The notes: a model not told the origin generated them from the sequence alone. Shown: positions 44,273-56,524, counted from the first letter of the stretch. The stretch: 64,000 bases of DNA from Sambucus nigra (GCA_949130495.1 OX422211.1:632991217-633055216), one strand, 5' to 3'. Numbers and translations are program-made.

Positions 44273-46678
44273 CTAAGGATTCGAAGGGAGAGTGCTGGCA
44301 TCCTCGGCCTGATTCTCTTTGACGTCGTTGGTCACCTCAGCCCCATCTTTTTCGTGGTTATCTCCCTCTGTCTCTGTACAGTCCAGTGGCGCAGTCTTTG
44401 CAGGGGCATTATCCTTCTCTTCAACCTCTTGAAGGGCTTGGGAAAGCCGAGGGTTAGCAAAACCCAGACCTATGAAGTCAGAGGCCTTCAAACTCCCTAC
44501 CTCCTTCTCCTTAGCAGCCGCCCATTTGACAGTAGACTTGATACCTCTTTCGAGGTACTCGAAACCGAAGCTGATGAATTCATTGGAGACTTTATAATCA
44601 GCCAAAATCCCCTCATAAGCATCCTCAAGGGCTACCTTCACTACAGAGTCAACCTTTTGCTGAAGAACGTCGTCCTTGGCCTTCAGAGCAACATCGTGGT
44701 CCTTTTTAAGCTTGGAGATCTCTTTTTCCAGCTCCTTAACCTTTTTCTCAGACCTCTCAAAGGCAGACTTCAGACGGTCTACCTCTGCATTTAGAGAGCT
44801 TTGCACCTTCTCGGCCTCTTGACATTTCTGGATGAGGAGTAACTTCCTCAGAGTCCAATTCGTAAGATGGTGCATAGCAGCCAGGCCCTGCAAATCATGT
44901 GGTCATGCATATAAGTTGAAATTCAAGACAGAGGTTACACTTTGAAACTACACTGAAATCTGAAGTCATACCTGAATAGACCCGTGGAGCCCAAACTCGA
45001 CCAACATAGGTGTGTCCATGGACCGGTAAAAACGTTTGTCAGCATCGGTCATGGCAGAGTCGATGGTATCCAACGCCTGTAGACTGTGGCCTATGATGCT
45101 ATCATTAATTTTTAGCTGCTTTATATGAGCAGCCAATGCATCTGCAGAGGATATTACGACGGCAGAGTCCCTACCTTTCTTCTTCTGCCTCTGATCCTCA
45201 GGGGCAGGGTCGGTAGCATTTCTCTTCTTTGTGGCTTGGGTCCTCGAGGTTGAGGGAGGGGGAGGAGGATCATTCAGACCTGCCTTTTTACCAAGCTTCG
45301 TCAAACTTGGTGCTGCCATTTCCCAAATCTCGTCCTTCGGACGCTCTGTAAGATAGAAAGGTCCGAGTTAGAGAGTCAGACATGCATAAGTTCAGAGGTA
45401 TAACTTGGAATAAAAAAGCACTTACCAAGCTCGACCATTGGACTTCCCCCTAGACTAGTCTCAGAAAGATAGTAAGGGGTCATTAGGTGTTCAAATTTTA
45501 TGAGCAGACCATGCACCCCCTGATCCTGAAGGTTTTTGACCTTCTGAAGATTTTGCAGGCTTAGACTAGGGTCGACCTTAGCATCCATTGTAACCTTTCC
45601 CCATCTTATAGGCATCCGGGGCTCTAGTGGAGAAGAGGGGGCACATGGGCCAAATTCCCAGGGCCCTGAGGCAAAGAAATAGCGTGGCTTCCAGTTATGA
45701 TTAGAAGTTTGAGTTATCTGAAGCATTTTCTTTTCAGGTTTTCGAGCTACAAAATGATAATATCTCGGATGGTTTCTGGCAGATGAAGGGACATAGCAAC
45801 CTACAAAGACTTGGACTGGAAGGTCTGAGTGATGAACGGACCTCCATAAGACAATGGCCCCAATTATTACCCTCCAAGCATTGGGTAAACTACTAGGAAG
45901 GGGCCAAGTTGATATAGGCTAGTATAGACCTAATGATGGGATGGATGGGCAGACGAAACCCCAACTTGAAAATCTGCTCGTACAAGCAGATGTCACCATC
46001 TCGGCTGTGGTAAGCCCTCTCTTCCCTCAGAGGTCTCCTGAGATTTATGGAGGGGATGATGGATTATAAGTATCTGAAGCAAAGAAGGTCGACCTCACTA
46101 ACTGTACTCTCAATCTCGGCCGCCTCAGAGACATCGTCATCACTCTCAGTATCATCACCTTCATTATCTAGCTCAACGTCGACCTGAGCAGACGTTAAAG
46201 GATTACTCAAAAACCTTTGAGCGAACTCAGATCCCGTGACGGCCGACAGGGGAATGGCATCAAGGATTGGTGGAATAGCCACGCTTGGTCCAATAATTTC
46301 AACCTCTGAGGAAGAGGATAATGTGCTTGAATTTTTGTGAGACGAGAATCGACTGGAAACCTCTGCCTGATCAGGGACCTGATCTTGTTGATTTGAGAAG
46401 TCCATGACCTCTTGAAAAGAGTCCACAGACATAGGTTCTGAGGTGGATGACTCAGAATCAGACATCGGTGAGGGTTTAGCAGGAACCTCTGCTTAGCTAG
46501 CTGGTTCTGATGGTTCAGGATATACAAGCTTCGGAGGTGGTGGAAATATAGGTCTGAGGGGGAATTCCTCTGACCTACGAGCTTCCTCATGCGCTCTTTC
46601 TATTTGCCTAATTTTCTCTAAAGTCTTCTATCTGAGAGAAGGGAACTCCTCTAGGAGTTGGTAAAGGGGTCTGAGCAT
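44273..46678 (-). pseudogene. Antisense gene of Tat element B (three coding exons, decayed)
   Basis: It lies opposite to gag-pol. Exon 1 (46678-45426) starts MLRPLYQLLEEFPSL, has an acidic Ser-rich region, then the gypsy-type transposon domain ('LGFRLPIHPIIRSILAYINL', 'NAWRVI', 'SGPWEFGP'). Intron 1 is 45425-45346 (GTAAGTGC...TTACAG, 80 nt). Exon 2 (45345-44972) encodes a basic, Pro-rich stretch. Intron 2 is 44971-44888 (GTATGA...TTTGCAG, 84 nt). Exon 3 (44887-44273) encodes a coiled coil, 'FISFGFEYLERGIKSTVKWA' and an acidic tail. It is broken by stops and by a frameshift near 45885. A conserved CAGGTATC donor and TTTGTAGTTTAG acceptor upstream (46902 and 46708) suggest a 5' UTR intron. Protein role unknown. 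Confidence 0.8.
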
Positions 46679-46699
46679 AAGAGGTAGACCCTACACTTG

Positions 46700-47130
46700 C
46701 AACTCTCCTAAACTACAAACAGGACGGGCTAATGGAATGATGCAATTAAGGATCAAACTATCAAAATTTAAGCAATGAACACACAAGAACAGTTCGTCGG
46801 AAAAAATGAAGGTCTCACTGAAAATCTCCTAAAACTCACCGAAAAATGTAAAAGCAAGAAGAAGACAGGAAAAATGAAGAAGAAAGAAGGGTAGAGGATA
46901 CCTGAAGATAAAGTGGTAAGGGAGAAGGAAGAAATTGCAAGAAATCACCACCAAAATGCTTCGAACCAGACCTATTCTAGAGAGAGAGAGTGCTACAGAA
47001 GCAAGTCGAACCAGGAGAAAGATAGAAATGAGGAGGAAAGAAGAAAAATAGGGTTTAAACCCTTAAGTATGAATGCAAACGTCCCAAGGCCCATCATTGC
47101 CTTGGGAGCCCCAAAGGACGGCTGACATCA
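46700..47130 (-). promoter_or_regulatory. Putative internal promoter and 5' UTR of the element B antisense gene
   Basis: On the minus strand 'CATACTTAAGGGTTTAAACCC' (about 47070-47050) aligns with 'CATATTTAAGGGTTTAAACCC' in element C. The palindrome GGGTTTAAACCC and the adjoining TACTTAA/TATTTAA are conserved, about 370-390 bp before the ATG. The downstream leader is CT-rich. Confidence 0.45.
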
Positions 47131-47265
47131 CATGCTTGCCAGGGATGCCTCACACTTCAGCAATGGACAAGTGTCAAATGAACATTGGTAGAAGCAAGAA
47201 AGATCTCGGAGATGTAGACCCCACAGTCACCTGCTCTCACATGTAACTAAGGGCCGAGGGGTGAT

Positions 47266-48218
47266 TGATATGCCCCAAATGTGCCACCTCGGCTCAGAGA
47301 CACCAACCTCGACCAAGCACATGGCCGACGTTGGAAGGGCCTTGGATCAGTAACCAGCAGCCTCAGCCACAGCAAGGTCGGCCGTGGTCTACACTATTAC
47401 CAACCTCGTCAAGGGGTGTTTTCGTGACTCAGTGGAACAGAAGTTCATCAGGTCACCCAGGAATGACAACCTCGGCTTGGGGTAGGCCGAGGTTACAAGG
47501 AGCTATACTACCAAGGTCAACCCTAGCAGTTAATCAGCCGATGTTCCTGACATATTCCAGCTTAACCTCGGCCCAGGTCGACCTTAATGGCTCATCTCGG
47601 ATTCATTTCAACCGAGACCATGATGGAGCATCTCGGATTGGATAGGAAGCTAGACCTTACCAACCTCAGACTCTTCCAGGCCGAGGTTATGACCAAGCAC
47701 GGAGGCCGAGCACTTATTGACATATGTGTGGACAAGGACACGTGGACACAAATTAGTTATAACAAATCATTCCCCCCACGTGGGGGGAATATTTCATCAT
47801 CATTCTCTACATGTGATAGGGACAGATGTCTTCATTATATTGGCTAGATCAACACACACATGCTCTTTACATGCATGGGGGTACACTACACCCCCCAGGC
47901 ACTATAAATACCCGTCTTTTCCTTCTTAGAAAGGATCCAAAATTAATAACCCTAGCTGAAACTCTGTTCAAATACACAGTAGAGAGAAAGAGCTTGAGAG
48001 ATTGTATCCATGGCCATTAGAGCCCTCGTGTAGTGATACACATCATACACTTGCACAGTGGACGTAGGCCAGATTGGCTGAACCACTTATATTTTGGTGT
48101 GAACCCTCTTCTCCTCATCTCCTTCTACTATATGTGTATGTATTCTTATGTTGCCATTGTTAACATTGAATTGAGCTCACAAACACCTTGAAGGGTGGTG
48201 CTGTTTCCAGCATCGTCA
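47266..48218 (+). repeat. Element B 3' LTR
   Basis: Starts TGATATGCCCC and ends CATCGTCA, followed by the ATCAC target duplication. Preceded by a purine tract (gggccgaggggtga, about 47251-47264). TATA box TATAAATA at 47903-47910. Confidence 0.93.
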
Positions 48219-48480
48219 ATCACATCGGTTTGAGTTCATACATCCCGACCCTAAAAAATCTAGCTGGACATATTGAACCTAACTATGCATGAATTAACTA
48301 CGTTGCATTTGAAAGAAATCTTGATGGACGTGTACTGAAACATGCAGTGAATTATTATAAACTTAGAAATGAACTGCATCGTGCAAGAAGAATAGCATGC
48401 AAAAACAATAATAGAGAGAATGAAACTTGAATTAAAACTTGAGATCGAACCCGAAAATAATGAATCTTGAATCACCAAAT
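48219..48480 (-). repeat. Athila E 5' LTR, part 2 (after element B)
   Basis: Continues the Athila LTR from 35515: 'atcggtttgagttcatacatcccgaccctaaaaaatctagc' is typical of Athila LTRs. The right boundary is not clear; a new sequence type is present by 48652. Confidence 0.6.
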
Positions 48481-48651
48481 CAAAGCTATGTTCATAAGGT
48501 ATTCTCCTACTATTCTCTCTATCAAAAACTGTTCAAAACTATGTTTTCTAAGTTAAAACTATGTTGCATTCGAATTATGCATTTGAGATTTCGTTCTTCT
48601 GCTATTATATTTGTATTGATTGTGGACTCATACAATTTGATTTATTTTTAG

Positions 48652-49530
48652 ATGCCACCCAGGAGAAAGGGAGTTCAAAGGGAAGTGGCTAGAGATAATG
48701 TGAGGGAGGCTTAGCAGGAGCGACAGGCACTGCAGTCACAACCGCCAATGGGGACAGGGACAACAACAGATGTGGAAGTGATAGTGGCACAAGTAGTTAA
48801 TACGGTGATGACTGGCATGGCTCTCCATTTTCCACAGGACCGGTATCCACCACAACCAGTGGCGCCAGTTGTTCAGGCCCACCCGGGGCCATCAGTGTGA
48901 TAGAGGGTTAAGGAGGCTTTTTCAGAAGGGCCACACACTAGAGTTTCAGGGAAGCGCAGATATGATTGCAGCATGCCAGTGGAAGAAGGACATTCAGTGC
49001 CACCTACATATGGTAGACTGTAGCGAGCTATAGAAACATATGCTAGCCACTTTAAGGTTAGTTGGGGTAGCATTATAGCAGTGGGAGTCGATTACCACAA
49101 TTGAGGAAAGGGACACGATGTCTATTGTAGAGTTTTGTGTGCGATTGGATCGCAAATACTTTCCACCAGCAGTTGAGACAGAGATGCAGAGGAGGTTCAG
49201 TAAGGTAACCCAATGAGATCGATCATTGGCCGAGTACGAGGATGCATTCACTCGTTTGGACAATTTTATTCCAAACGAGGTGAACAATGAGGAAGGGAAG
49301 AAGGTTAAGTTTATGGACGGTTTAGTCTGGAGGATCAGGCAGCATTTTATTAGTAACCTTAAATTAGTGACTTATACAGATGTCGTTAGTGTAGCACTAT
49401 TACGCTGCTAGGACCATCGCTTCCATATGAAGGGAAGCAAAACAGGGGTGAGCCTAGCCAGCAGGGCAAGGCAGGTGGTAACGGTACTAGTGGAGCACCA
49501 CAGCAGCAACGACATCAGTCAGTCAGGCAG
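48652..49530 (+). pseudogene. Gag remnant of a chromovirus-like gypsy element (element F)
   Basis: ATG 48652 (MPPRRKG) begins a frame with a Gln-rich N-terminus. After stops and one frame change, a Retrotrans_gag core is visible ('LATLRLVGVAL', 'FCVRLDRKYFPPAVETEMQRRF', 'SLAEYEDAFTRLDNFIP', 'KFMDGL..RIRQHF'). The open part 49226-49411 covers the end of this core. A Gln/Gly-rich stretch follows. No zinc knuckle, protease or pol is present. The pattern fits chromovirus gag of the Tekay/Del type. Confidence 0.7.
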
Positions 49531-49539
49531 TAGTGGGTT

Positions 49540-50061
49540 TTATATGTTGATTTCACAAAATTAAATCTGGGATTAAATGGTTGTTAATGGAGGTTATGTG
49601 AAATTAGGGCTTGTTGAAGATTTGAGAAGTTAATAGAAATTCATCCTATAAATTTAGGGATTTGATATTAAAAATGTATGGGAAAGTAATCTAATACTAG
49701 GGGATATAGATTAGAGTTGTTGAATGTGAATTAGGTTCGGTTTGAAGCAATTTTGTTGTAGAATGAATTAGAAAAAAATAAATTTTTTAAAAGACAGGAA
49801 GCTCTCGAAATTCTCGTTCGAAGACCTGCCCAGGTCATTCAAATGACCTCGTTAGAACGAGAATTCCAATGAAATTACTAAAGAGAAGAGTTCGTTCGAA
49901 GTGAGAAACACGTTCGAACGAGAATCCCAAGGTTCTAACGAGATTTCAGAAACTCCAATTTTTCCCAAATGAGTTAAACATCCTTTTTGGTTCCTTTAAG
50001 TGAGAGAATAGGGCCTACGCAATTCTAGAGTAGCTTCTTTTCATAATTTAGTAGTGAGACG
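49540..50061. repeat. Element F LTR-like segment, part 1
   Basis: Noncoding, with repeated words around ttcgaacgagaat (49810-49950), as in LTRs of Tekay-type elements. It is interrupted at 50061 by element C; the sequence resumes at about 62810. Boundaries of the LTR are not defined. Confidence 0.45.
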
Positions 50062-51009
50062 TGATGATGCTGGAAACAGCACCACCAGGTAAGGTGTTTT
50101 CAAGCTCAATTTAAGAATAACTATGGCAGCACAGTTACATAAAAGGCAAGAGAATGAGATGAGGAGAAGAGGAGAGAACACAAGAATATAAGTGGTTCAG
50201 CCTAAATTGGCCTACGTCCACTGTGTGTGTGTGTATCTCGCTAAAATAAGGCACTGATGGCCATGGATACAATCTCTCATGCTTTCTCTCTCTACTGTAT
50301 ATTTGAACAGGGCTTCAACTAGGGTTATTAATCTGGGATCCTTTGCAAGGTAGAGGATGACCTCTATATATAGTACATGGGGGGTGTAATGTACCCCCCA
50401 TGCATGAATTGAGCATGTGTGTGTTGATCTAGCCAGTATGAAGAAGACATCTGTCACTGTCACATGTAGAGAATGATGATGAAATATTCTCCCCACGTGT
50501 GGGGACTGATTTGTTATAACTAACTTGTGTCCACGTGTCCTTATCCAAATGTCAATAGGTGCTCGGCCATCGTTCTTGGTCATGACCTCGGCCTGGGGGA
50601 AGTCGAGGTTGATAAAGTCTAGTTGCTCGTTCGATCCGAGAAGAGCCATAAAGGTCTTGGCCGAAGCGAAGTCGAGACAAGTATGGAGGTCGGCCTGGGC
50701 CGAGGTTGAGCTGGCATGTGCTTGGACCATTTAACTGGTATCTTAATGAGGTTGACCCTGGTAGAAGTATCTCTTCCTGCGACCTCGACCGACCTCCGGC
50801 CGAGGTTGCCATCCCCAGGCGAACTGAAGTGCTTCTGACCCCTATGATACCTGCAGTGTCTTCTTGGTGAGGTTGGAGGTAGTGTCGTCCAGGGCCGACC
50901 TTGTTATGGTCGGGTCCTGTTGTCACGGATCCAAGGAATTTCCAACGTTGGCCATGTGCTTGTCCAAGGTAGGTATCTCTGAGCCGAGGTGACACTTAGG
51001 GCATATCCA
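50062..51009 (-). repeat. Element C 3' LTR (left copy)
   Basis: On the minus strand it starts TGGATATGCCC and ends CATCATCA. The adjoining purine tract (GGGCTGGGGGTGA on the minus strand) is at about 51022-51010. TATA box (TATATATAG, minus) at about 50372-50362. Confidence 0.93.
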
Positions 51010-51574
51010 TCACCCCCAGCCCTTAGTTATATGTGAAAGCAGTTGACTGAGGGATTTCTACACCTCCGAGGCCTTTCTCCTATGGGCCCATATTTGTTTG
51101 ACACTTGACCATTGCTGAAGTGTGGCTTGCCTGGCAAGCATGTGTTGTTAGTCTCCCTTTGAGGTTACCAAGGCAATGATGGGCCTTGGGAATCGTGCCT
51201 GCATATTTAAGGGTTTAAACCCTTATTTTTCCCTCTTTCTTCCTCAATTCTCTTTCTTAGCACGATTTCACTTTAGCACTCTCTCTCTAGAAGGCTCTGG
51301 TTTGAAGTCCTTGGTGGTGATTTCCTCGAATTTTCTTCGCTTCCCCTTATCGTTTCATCCTCAGGTATCTTCTTCCCTTCCTTTGTCTTCATTCTCTCTA
51401 CTTTTTCCCTTTTATTTGTGTTTTCCGGCGAGTTTCTGAGTTTTTCGATGAGAACCCCATAGTTTCAGGCGAACTGTTCTTGCTAAGTTTAGCAGTTTGA
51501 TCTTTAAATTGCTTCATTTCCTTAGCCAATACTATTTGTAGTTTAGGTCTCCATAAGTGTAGTGTCTTCCTCTG
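51010..51574 (+). promoter_or_regulatory. Putative internal promoter and 5' UTR of the element C antisense gene
   Basis: TATA-like box tatttaa at 51204-51210, next to the palindrome gggtttaaaccc. A CT-rich leader follows. A possible 5' UTR intron runs from CAG|GTATCT (about 51364) to TTTGTAGTTTAG (about 51546); both ends are conserved in element B. The ATG is at 51575. Confidence 0.45.
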
Positions 51575-53989
51575 ATGCTCAGACCTCTCTATCAACTTCT
51601 TGAGGAGTTCCCTTCTCTCAGAGAGAAAACTTTAGAAAAAATTAGACTAATAGAAAGGTCACAGGAGGAAGCTCGTAGGTCACAGGAATTCCCTCTCAGA
51701 CCTATCTTTCCACCACCCCTGAAGGTGATATACCCTGAACCATTGGAACCAGTTAGCCAAGCAGAGGTCCCTGCTGAACCCATACCGATGTCTGAGTCTG
51801 AGTCTTCCACCTCAGACCCTATGTCTGTGGATTCCTTCCAAGAGGCCATGGACTTCACAACTCAGTAAGATCGGGCCCCTGATCAAGCCGAGGTCTCTAG
51901 TCGGGCCTCGTCCCATAATAATTCAATCACCTCGTCCTCTTACTCAGAGGTTGAGATTACTGAGCCGAGTGTGGCTATTCCACCCATACTTGATGCCATT
52001 CCTCTGTCGGCTGTCACTGGGGCTGAGTTCGCTCAGAGGTTCCCGAGTAATCCATCAACGCCTGCTCCAGCCGATATTAAGCAAGATAATAACGATGATG
52101 ATGATGTGGAAAGCAATGTCGACGTCTCTGAGGCGGCCGAGATTGAGAGTACCGTTACTGAGGTAGACCTTATTTGCTTTAGATATCTGTACTCCATCGG
52201 CCCCTTCATAAAACTTAGAAGGCCTCTGAGGGAAGAGAGGGCTTACCATGGCCGAGACGGGGAGATCTGCTTGTACGAGCAGATGTTCAAGTTAGGGTTT
52301 CGTCTACCCATTCATCCCATTATTAGATCCATCCTTGCCTATATCAATTTGACCCCTTCCTAATTGTCCCCTAATGCTTGGAGGGTCATAATAGGGGCCA
52401 TAGTCTTGTGGAGGGCTGTCCACCACTCAGACCTTCCAGTTCAGGTCTTTGTTGGTTGTTATGTTCCCTCCTCTGCTAAAAATCATCCGAGCTACTATCA
52501 TTTTGTAGCTCTAAAGCCTGAGAAAAAGATGCTCCAAATAACTCAAACTTCCAACCACAACTGTAAGCCTCGATACTTTTTCGCTTCTGGGCCATGGGAA
52601 TTTGGTCCATGTGTTCCCTCGTCTTTGCTAGAGCCGAGGATGCCCCTGAGATGGGGTAAGGTCACAATGTCTGTGAGGGCCGACCCTGGTCTGAGCCTAC
52701 AAAATATTCAGAAGGTGAAAGACCTTCAAGATCAGGGGATGCATGGTCTGCTCGTAAAATTTGAACACTTGATGACCCCCCACTACCTCTCTGAGACAGG
52801 TCTTGGTGGAAGTCCTCTTGCCGAGTTTGGTAAGCATTTTTTATTCCAAGTTGAACCTCCGAGTTTATTCATATCTTATTCTCTAACTCAGATCTATTAA
52901 TTTTTGCAGAGCGCCCAAAGGACATCTCAGACGAGCTTTAGGAAATGGCTGCACCAAGCTTGACGAGGCTCGTAAAGAAAACAGGCCTTAATGCTCCTCC
53001 TCCAGCTCCCTCTGCCCCAAAGCCCCAAGCCGTGAAGAAGAGGGCTCCTACTGAACATGCCCCTGAGGATCAGAGGCAGAAGAAAAAGAGTGTTGATTCT
53101 GCCATCCCAATCTCTTCAGTAGACACATTGTCGGCTCGTCTAGAGCAATTAAAGATTACTGACAGCATCATGGGCCACAGTCTGCAGGCTCTGGATGCAT
53201 TCGACTCCACCATGATCGAGGCTGATAAGCGTTTCTTCCGATCACTGGATACACCCCTGCTGGTTGAGTTCGGCATCCACAGATCCATTCAGGTATATCC
53301 TCATATTCCTTTGTAGTTTCCTGGTGTAACCCCTGATCTGGTCTTCAACTTATTCATGATCATAAAATCTACAGGGCTTGGCAGCTATACACCACCTTTC
53401 CAACTGGACTCTGAGGAAGTTGCCCCTCATCCAGAAGGGTCAAGAGGCAGAGAAGGTGCAGAGCACTCTGAATGGAGAAATTAACCACTTAAAGTCTGAG
53501 CTGGGCGGGTCTGAGAAGAAGGTGAAGGGGTTGGAGAAAGAGATCTCCTAATTAAAGAAGGACCATGCTGTGGCTCTGAAGGCCAAGGATGATGTTCTGC
53601 AACAGAAAGTCAACTCGGCTGTGAAGGCAGCCCTTGATGATGCCTCTGAGGGGATAATAGCTGAATACAAAACCTCTGATGAGTTTATAACCTTCGGCTT
53701 TGAGTACCTTGAGAGAGGTATCAAAGCCACTATCAAGTGGGCTGATGTTAAGGAGAGGGAGGCTGGGAGTTTGAAGGCCTCTGATTTCTTAGGCCTCGAC
53801 TTTGCCAACCCTCATCTTGCTCAGGCCCTTCAGGAGGTTGAGGAGGAGGTTGTTGCGCCTGCAGAGACGGCAACATTGGACGACACTGAGATTGGAGGGG
53901 CCGACCATAGAGAAGACATTACTGAGGTGGCCCAGGTCGTCCAACAGGATCAGGATGAAGACCCTAGCATTCTCCCTTCTAACTCTTAG
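51575..53989 (+). pseudogene. Antisense gene of Tat element C (three coding exons, decayed)
   Basis: Exon 1 (51575-52829) starts MLRPLYQLLEEFPSLREK. It has an acidic Ser-rich segment, then the gypsy-type transposon domain ('GFRLPIHPIIRSILAYINLTPS', 'LSPNAWRVIIGAIVLW', 'FASGPWEFGPC'). Intron 1 is 52830-52909 (GTAAGC...TTTGCAG, 80 nt). Exon 2 (52910-53292) is Pro/Lys-rich. Intron 2 is 53293-53374 (GTATAT...CTACAG, 82 nt). Exon 3 (53375-53989) is a coiled coil followed by 'FITFGFEYLERGIKATIKWA' and an acidic tail. Splicing keeps the frame at both junctions. Stops at 51868, 52363, near 52940 and near 53550 disable it; three of the four fit C-to-T or G-to-A. The protein's role in the element is unknown. 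Confidence 0.82.
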
Positions 53990-54169
53990 ATTTAATTTGT
54001 GAAGCTTTACTTTGTAACCCTTGGATATTTGTACTCTCTGAATATTTGTAATTTCTGAATACTTGTAATTTCTGAGAAGGATCATTTTCTTCATTTACTT
54101 TGTTGAATGTATGTCATGTGATGTTTTGGCTCTGAAGCTTATGCAGTGGTGTCTGCTTAAACCAAATTA

Positions 54170-55590
54170 ATAGTCTGACCTCAGAACTTTTCACCACTTA
54201 ACGATGTTGTAAGGGTCTGAGGTCCTCAACTAAGATGTTATCCAAACAATTAATTTCACCAAATTAATGATGTTAAGGGTCTGAGGTCATCCAAGTATGG
54301 TGTCTAACCTCAGACCTTGTCACCACTAAGTGATGTTATAAGGGTCTGAGGTCATCACCTAAGATGTTATCCTCATAATCTCACCAAATTAATGATGTTA
54401 AAGGTCTGAGGTCATCACCTAAGATGTTATCCTCATAATTAATCTCACCAAATTAATGATGTTAAGGGTCTGAGGTCATCCAAGTATGGTGTCTGACCTC
54501 AGACCTCGTCACCATTAAGTGATGTTATAAGGGTCTGAGGTCATCACCTAAGATGTTATCCTCATAATCTCACCAAATTAATGATGTTAAAGGTCTGAGG
54601 TAATCACCTAAGATGTTATTCTCATAATTAATCTCACCAAATTAATGATGTTAAGGGTCTGAGGTCATCCAAGTATGGTGTCTGACCTCAGACCTCGTCA
54701 CCACTGAGTGATGTTATAAGGGTCTGAGGTCATCAGCTAAGATGTTATCCTCATAATCTCACCAATTAATGATGTTAAAGGTTTGAGGTCATCACCTAAG
54801 ATGTTATCCTCGTAATTAATCTCACCAAATTAATGATGTTAAGGGTCTGAGGTCATCCAAGTATGGTGTCTGACCTCAGACCTCGTCACCACCGAGTGAT
54901 GTTATAAGGGTCTGAGGTCATCACCTAAGATGTTATACTCATAATTAATCTCACCAAATTAATGATGTTAAGGGTCTGAGGTCATCCAAGTATGGTGTTT
55001 GACCTCAGACCTCGTCACCACTGAGTGATGTTATAAGGGTCTGAGGTCATCACCTGAGATGTTATCCTCATAATTAATCTCACCAAATTAACGATGTTAA
55101 GGGTCTTAGGTCATCCAAGTATGGTGTCTAACCTCAGACCTCGTCACCACTGAGTGATGTTACAAGGGTCTGAGGTCATCTCCTAAGATGTTATCCTCAT
55201 AATTAATCTCACCAAATTAATGATGTTAAGGGTCTGAGGTCATCCCATTATGGTGTCTGACCTCAGACCTCGTCACCACTGAGTGATGTTATAAAGGTCT
55301 GAGGTCATCACCTAAAATGTTATCCTCATAATCAATCTCACCAAATTAATGATGTTAAGGGTCTGAGGTCATCCCCTAAGATGTTATCCTCATAATTAAT
55401 CTCACCAAATTAATGATTTTTAAGGGTCTGAGGTCATCCCATTATAGTGTCTGACCTCAGACCTCGTCACCACTGAGTGATGTTATAAAGGTCTGAGGTC
55501 ATCACCTAAGATGTTATCCTCATAATCAATCTCACCAAATTAATGATGTTAAGGGTCTGAGGTCATCCCCTAAGATGTTATCCTCATTAA
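54170..55590. repeat. About 130-bp tandem repeat array in element C
   Basis: Around eleven units, some partly deleted, contain 'gggtctgaggtcatc', 'aagatgttatcctcataatt' and 'gtctgacctcagacctcgtc'. It is the reverse-oriented relative of the element B array at 42747-44058. TCTGAGGTCA and its reverse complement alternate, allowing hairpins. No coding frame was seen. Confidence 0.93.
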
Positions 55591-55696
55591 TTTCTGACAT
55601 AAGTGCACAATGAAGTAAAAACCGTCATGGAACCTGATCTTTTAATAATAACCTCTTCATAATAAGATTGTACATTTACATAAACTCTTTGAAACA

Positions 55697-56524
55697 TCAT
55701 ATGTAATACTTCTTTAGGTGATCAACATTCCATGGGTTAACGAAAGGTTCCCCTTCTAGGTTTTCTAGCCTGTAGGTGCCAGGCACAACCTCTTCTATCA
55801 CTTTTTAGGGACCATGACAGTTTGGGTGGAGCTTGTTTGCTTTCTGTAAGGCCTTTTTCAGCACTAGGTCTCCCACTACTATGGGTCTTGACTTCACCCT
55901 CTGATTGTAGAATTTCGCTGCTCTCTGCTGGTAAGCTGCTTCTCTGATCTCCGCATCCTCTCTTCTTTCTTCAATCAGATCTAGGTCTAGCCTCCTCTCT
56001 TCCTCATTTTTATCGGGTCCATATGTCTGAACCCTATGAGTTAGGAGTCCCACTTCTGTTGGTATGACAGCCTCTGAGCCATGTGATAGCATGAACGGGG
56101 TCTCTCCTTTTGGTGTCCTTAATGTGGTTCTGTAGGCCCATAGCTCAACATAAACCTCTTCAGTCCATCTTCCCTTCACTTCTTCTAACTTCTTTTTGAT
56201 TCCATCGAGGATTATTCTGTTCGTAACCTCAGTCTGTTCGTTTGCCTGAGGTCGGCCAGGAGATGAAAAGAATTGCTTTATCCCCACTCTTACGCAATAC
56301 TTCTCTAAAGAGGAGTTCTTTAACTGGGTCCCATTATCTGAGATAAGAGTGTTTGGGAGGCCGTATCTGCATATGATGTTCCTCCAAATAAATTGGAAGG
56401 TCTTCTGCTCCGTAATCATTATCATCGGCTCTCCCTCCACCCGCTTTGAGAAGTAGTCAATGGAAACTATCAGGAATCGATAATTATTGGCAGCTCTCGG
56501 TAGAGGTCCTACTAAGTCAATCAT
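55697..56524 (-). pseudogene. Integrase catalytic core and C-terminus of Tat element C
   Basis: Open from 56524 to 55805: Asp in MIDLVG (residue 3), Asp in SDNGTQL (63) and Glu in ANEQTEVTNR (99) give the DD35E triad. After a TAA (55807-55805) the same frame goes on to the end HLKKYYI and the stop at 55699-55697. TAG just before 56524 replaces a Trp codon (VWGID in B), a G-to-A change. Confidence 0.92.

Larger units (their letters stand above)
35516..48218 (+). mobile_element. Tat element B (Ty3/gypsy LTR retrotransposon, 12.7 kb, plus strand)
   Basis: LTRs 35516-36469 and 47266-48218 are flanked by a perfect target duplication ATCAC (35511-35515 and 48219-48223) inside the Athila LTR. Order: LTR, primer site, gag, protease, RT, RNase H, second RNase H, integrase, about 127-bp tandem repeats, antisense gene (minus strand) and LTR. 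By eye the LTRs differ at about 54 positions (near 6%), so the insertion is older than A and D. It is related to element C throughout. Gag-pol has at least three frameshifts and several stops. Confidence 0.93.

Noticed and set aside
54170..55590. CRISPR-like or satellite DNA array
   Set aside because: Same reasons; it is the element C version of the Tat internal array.
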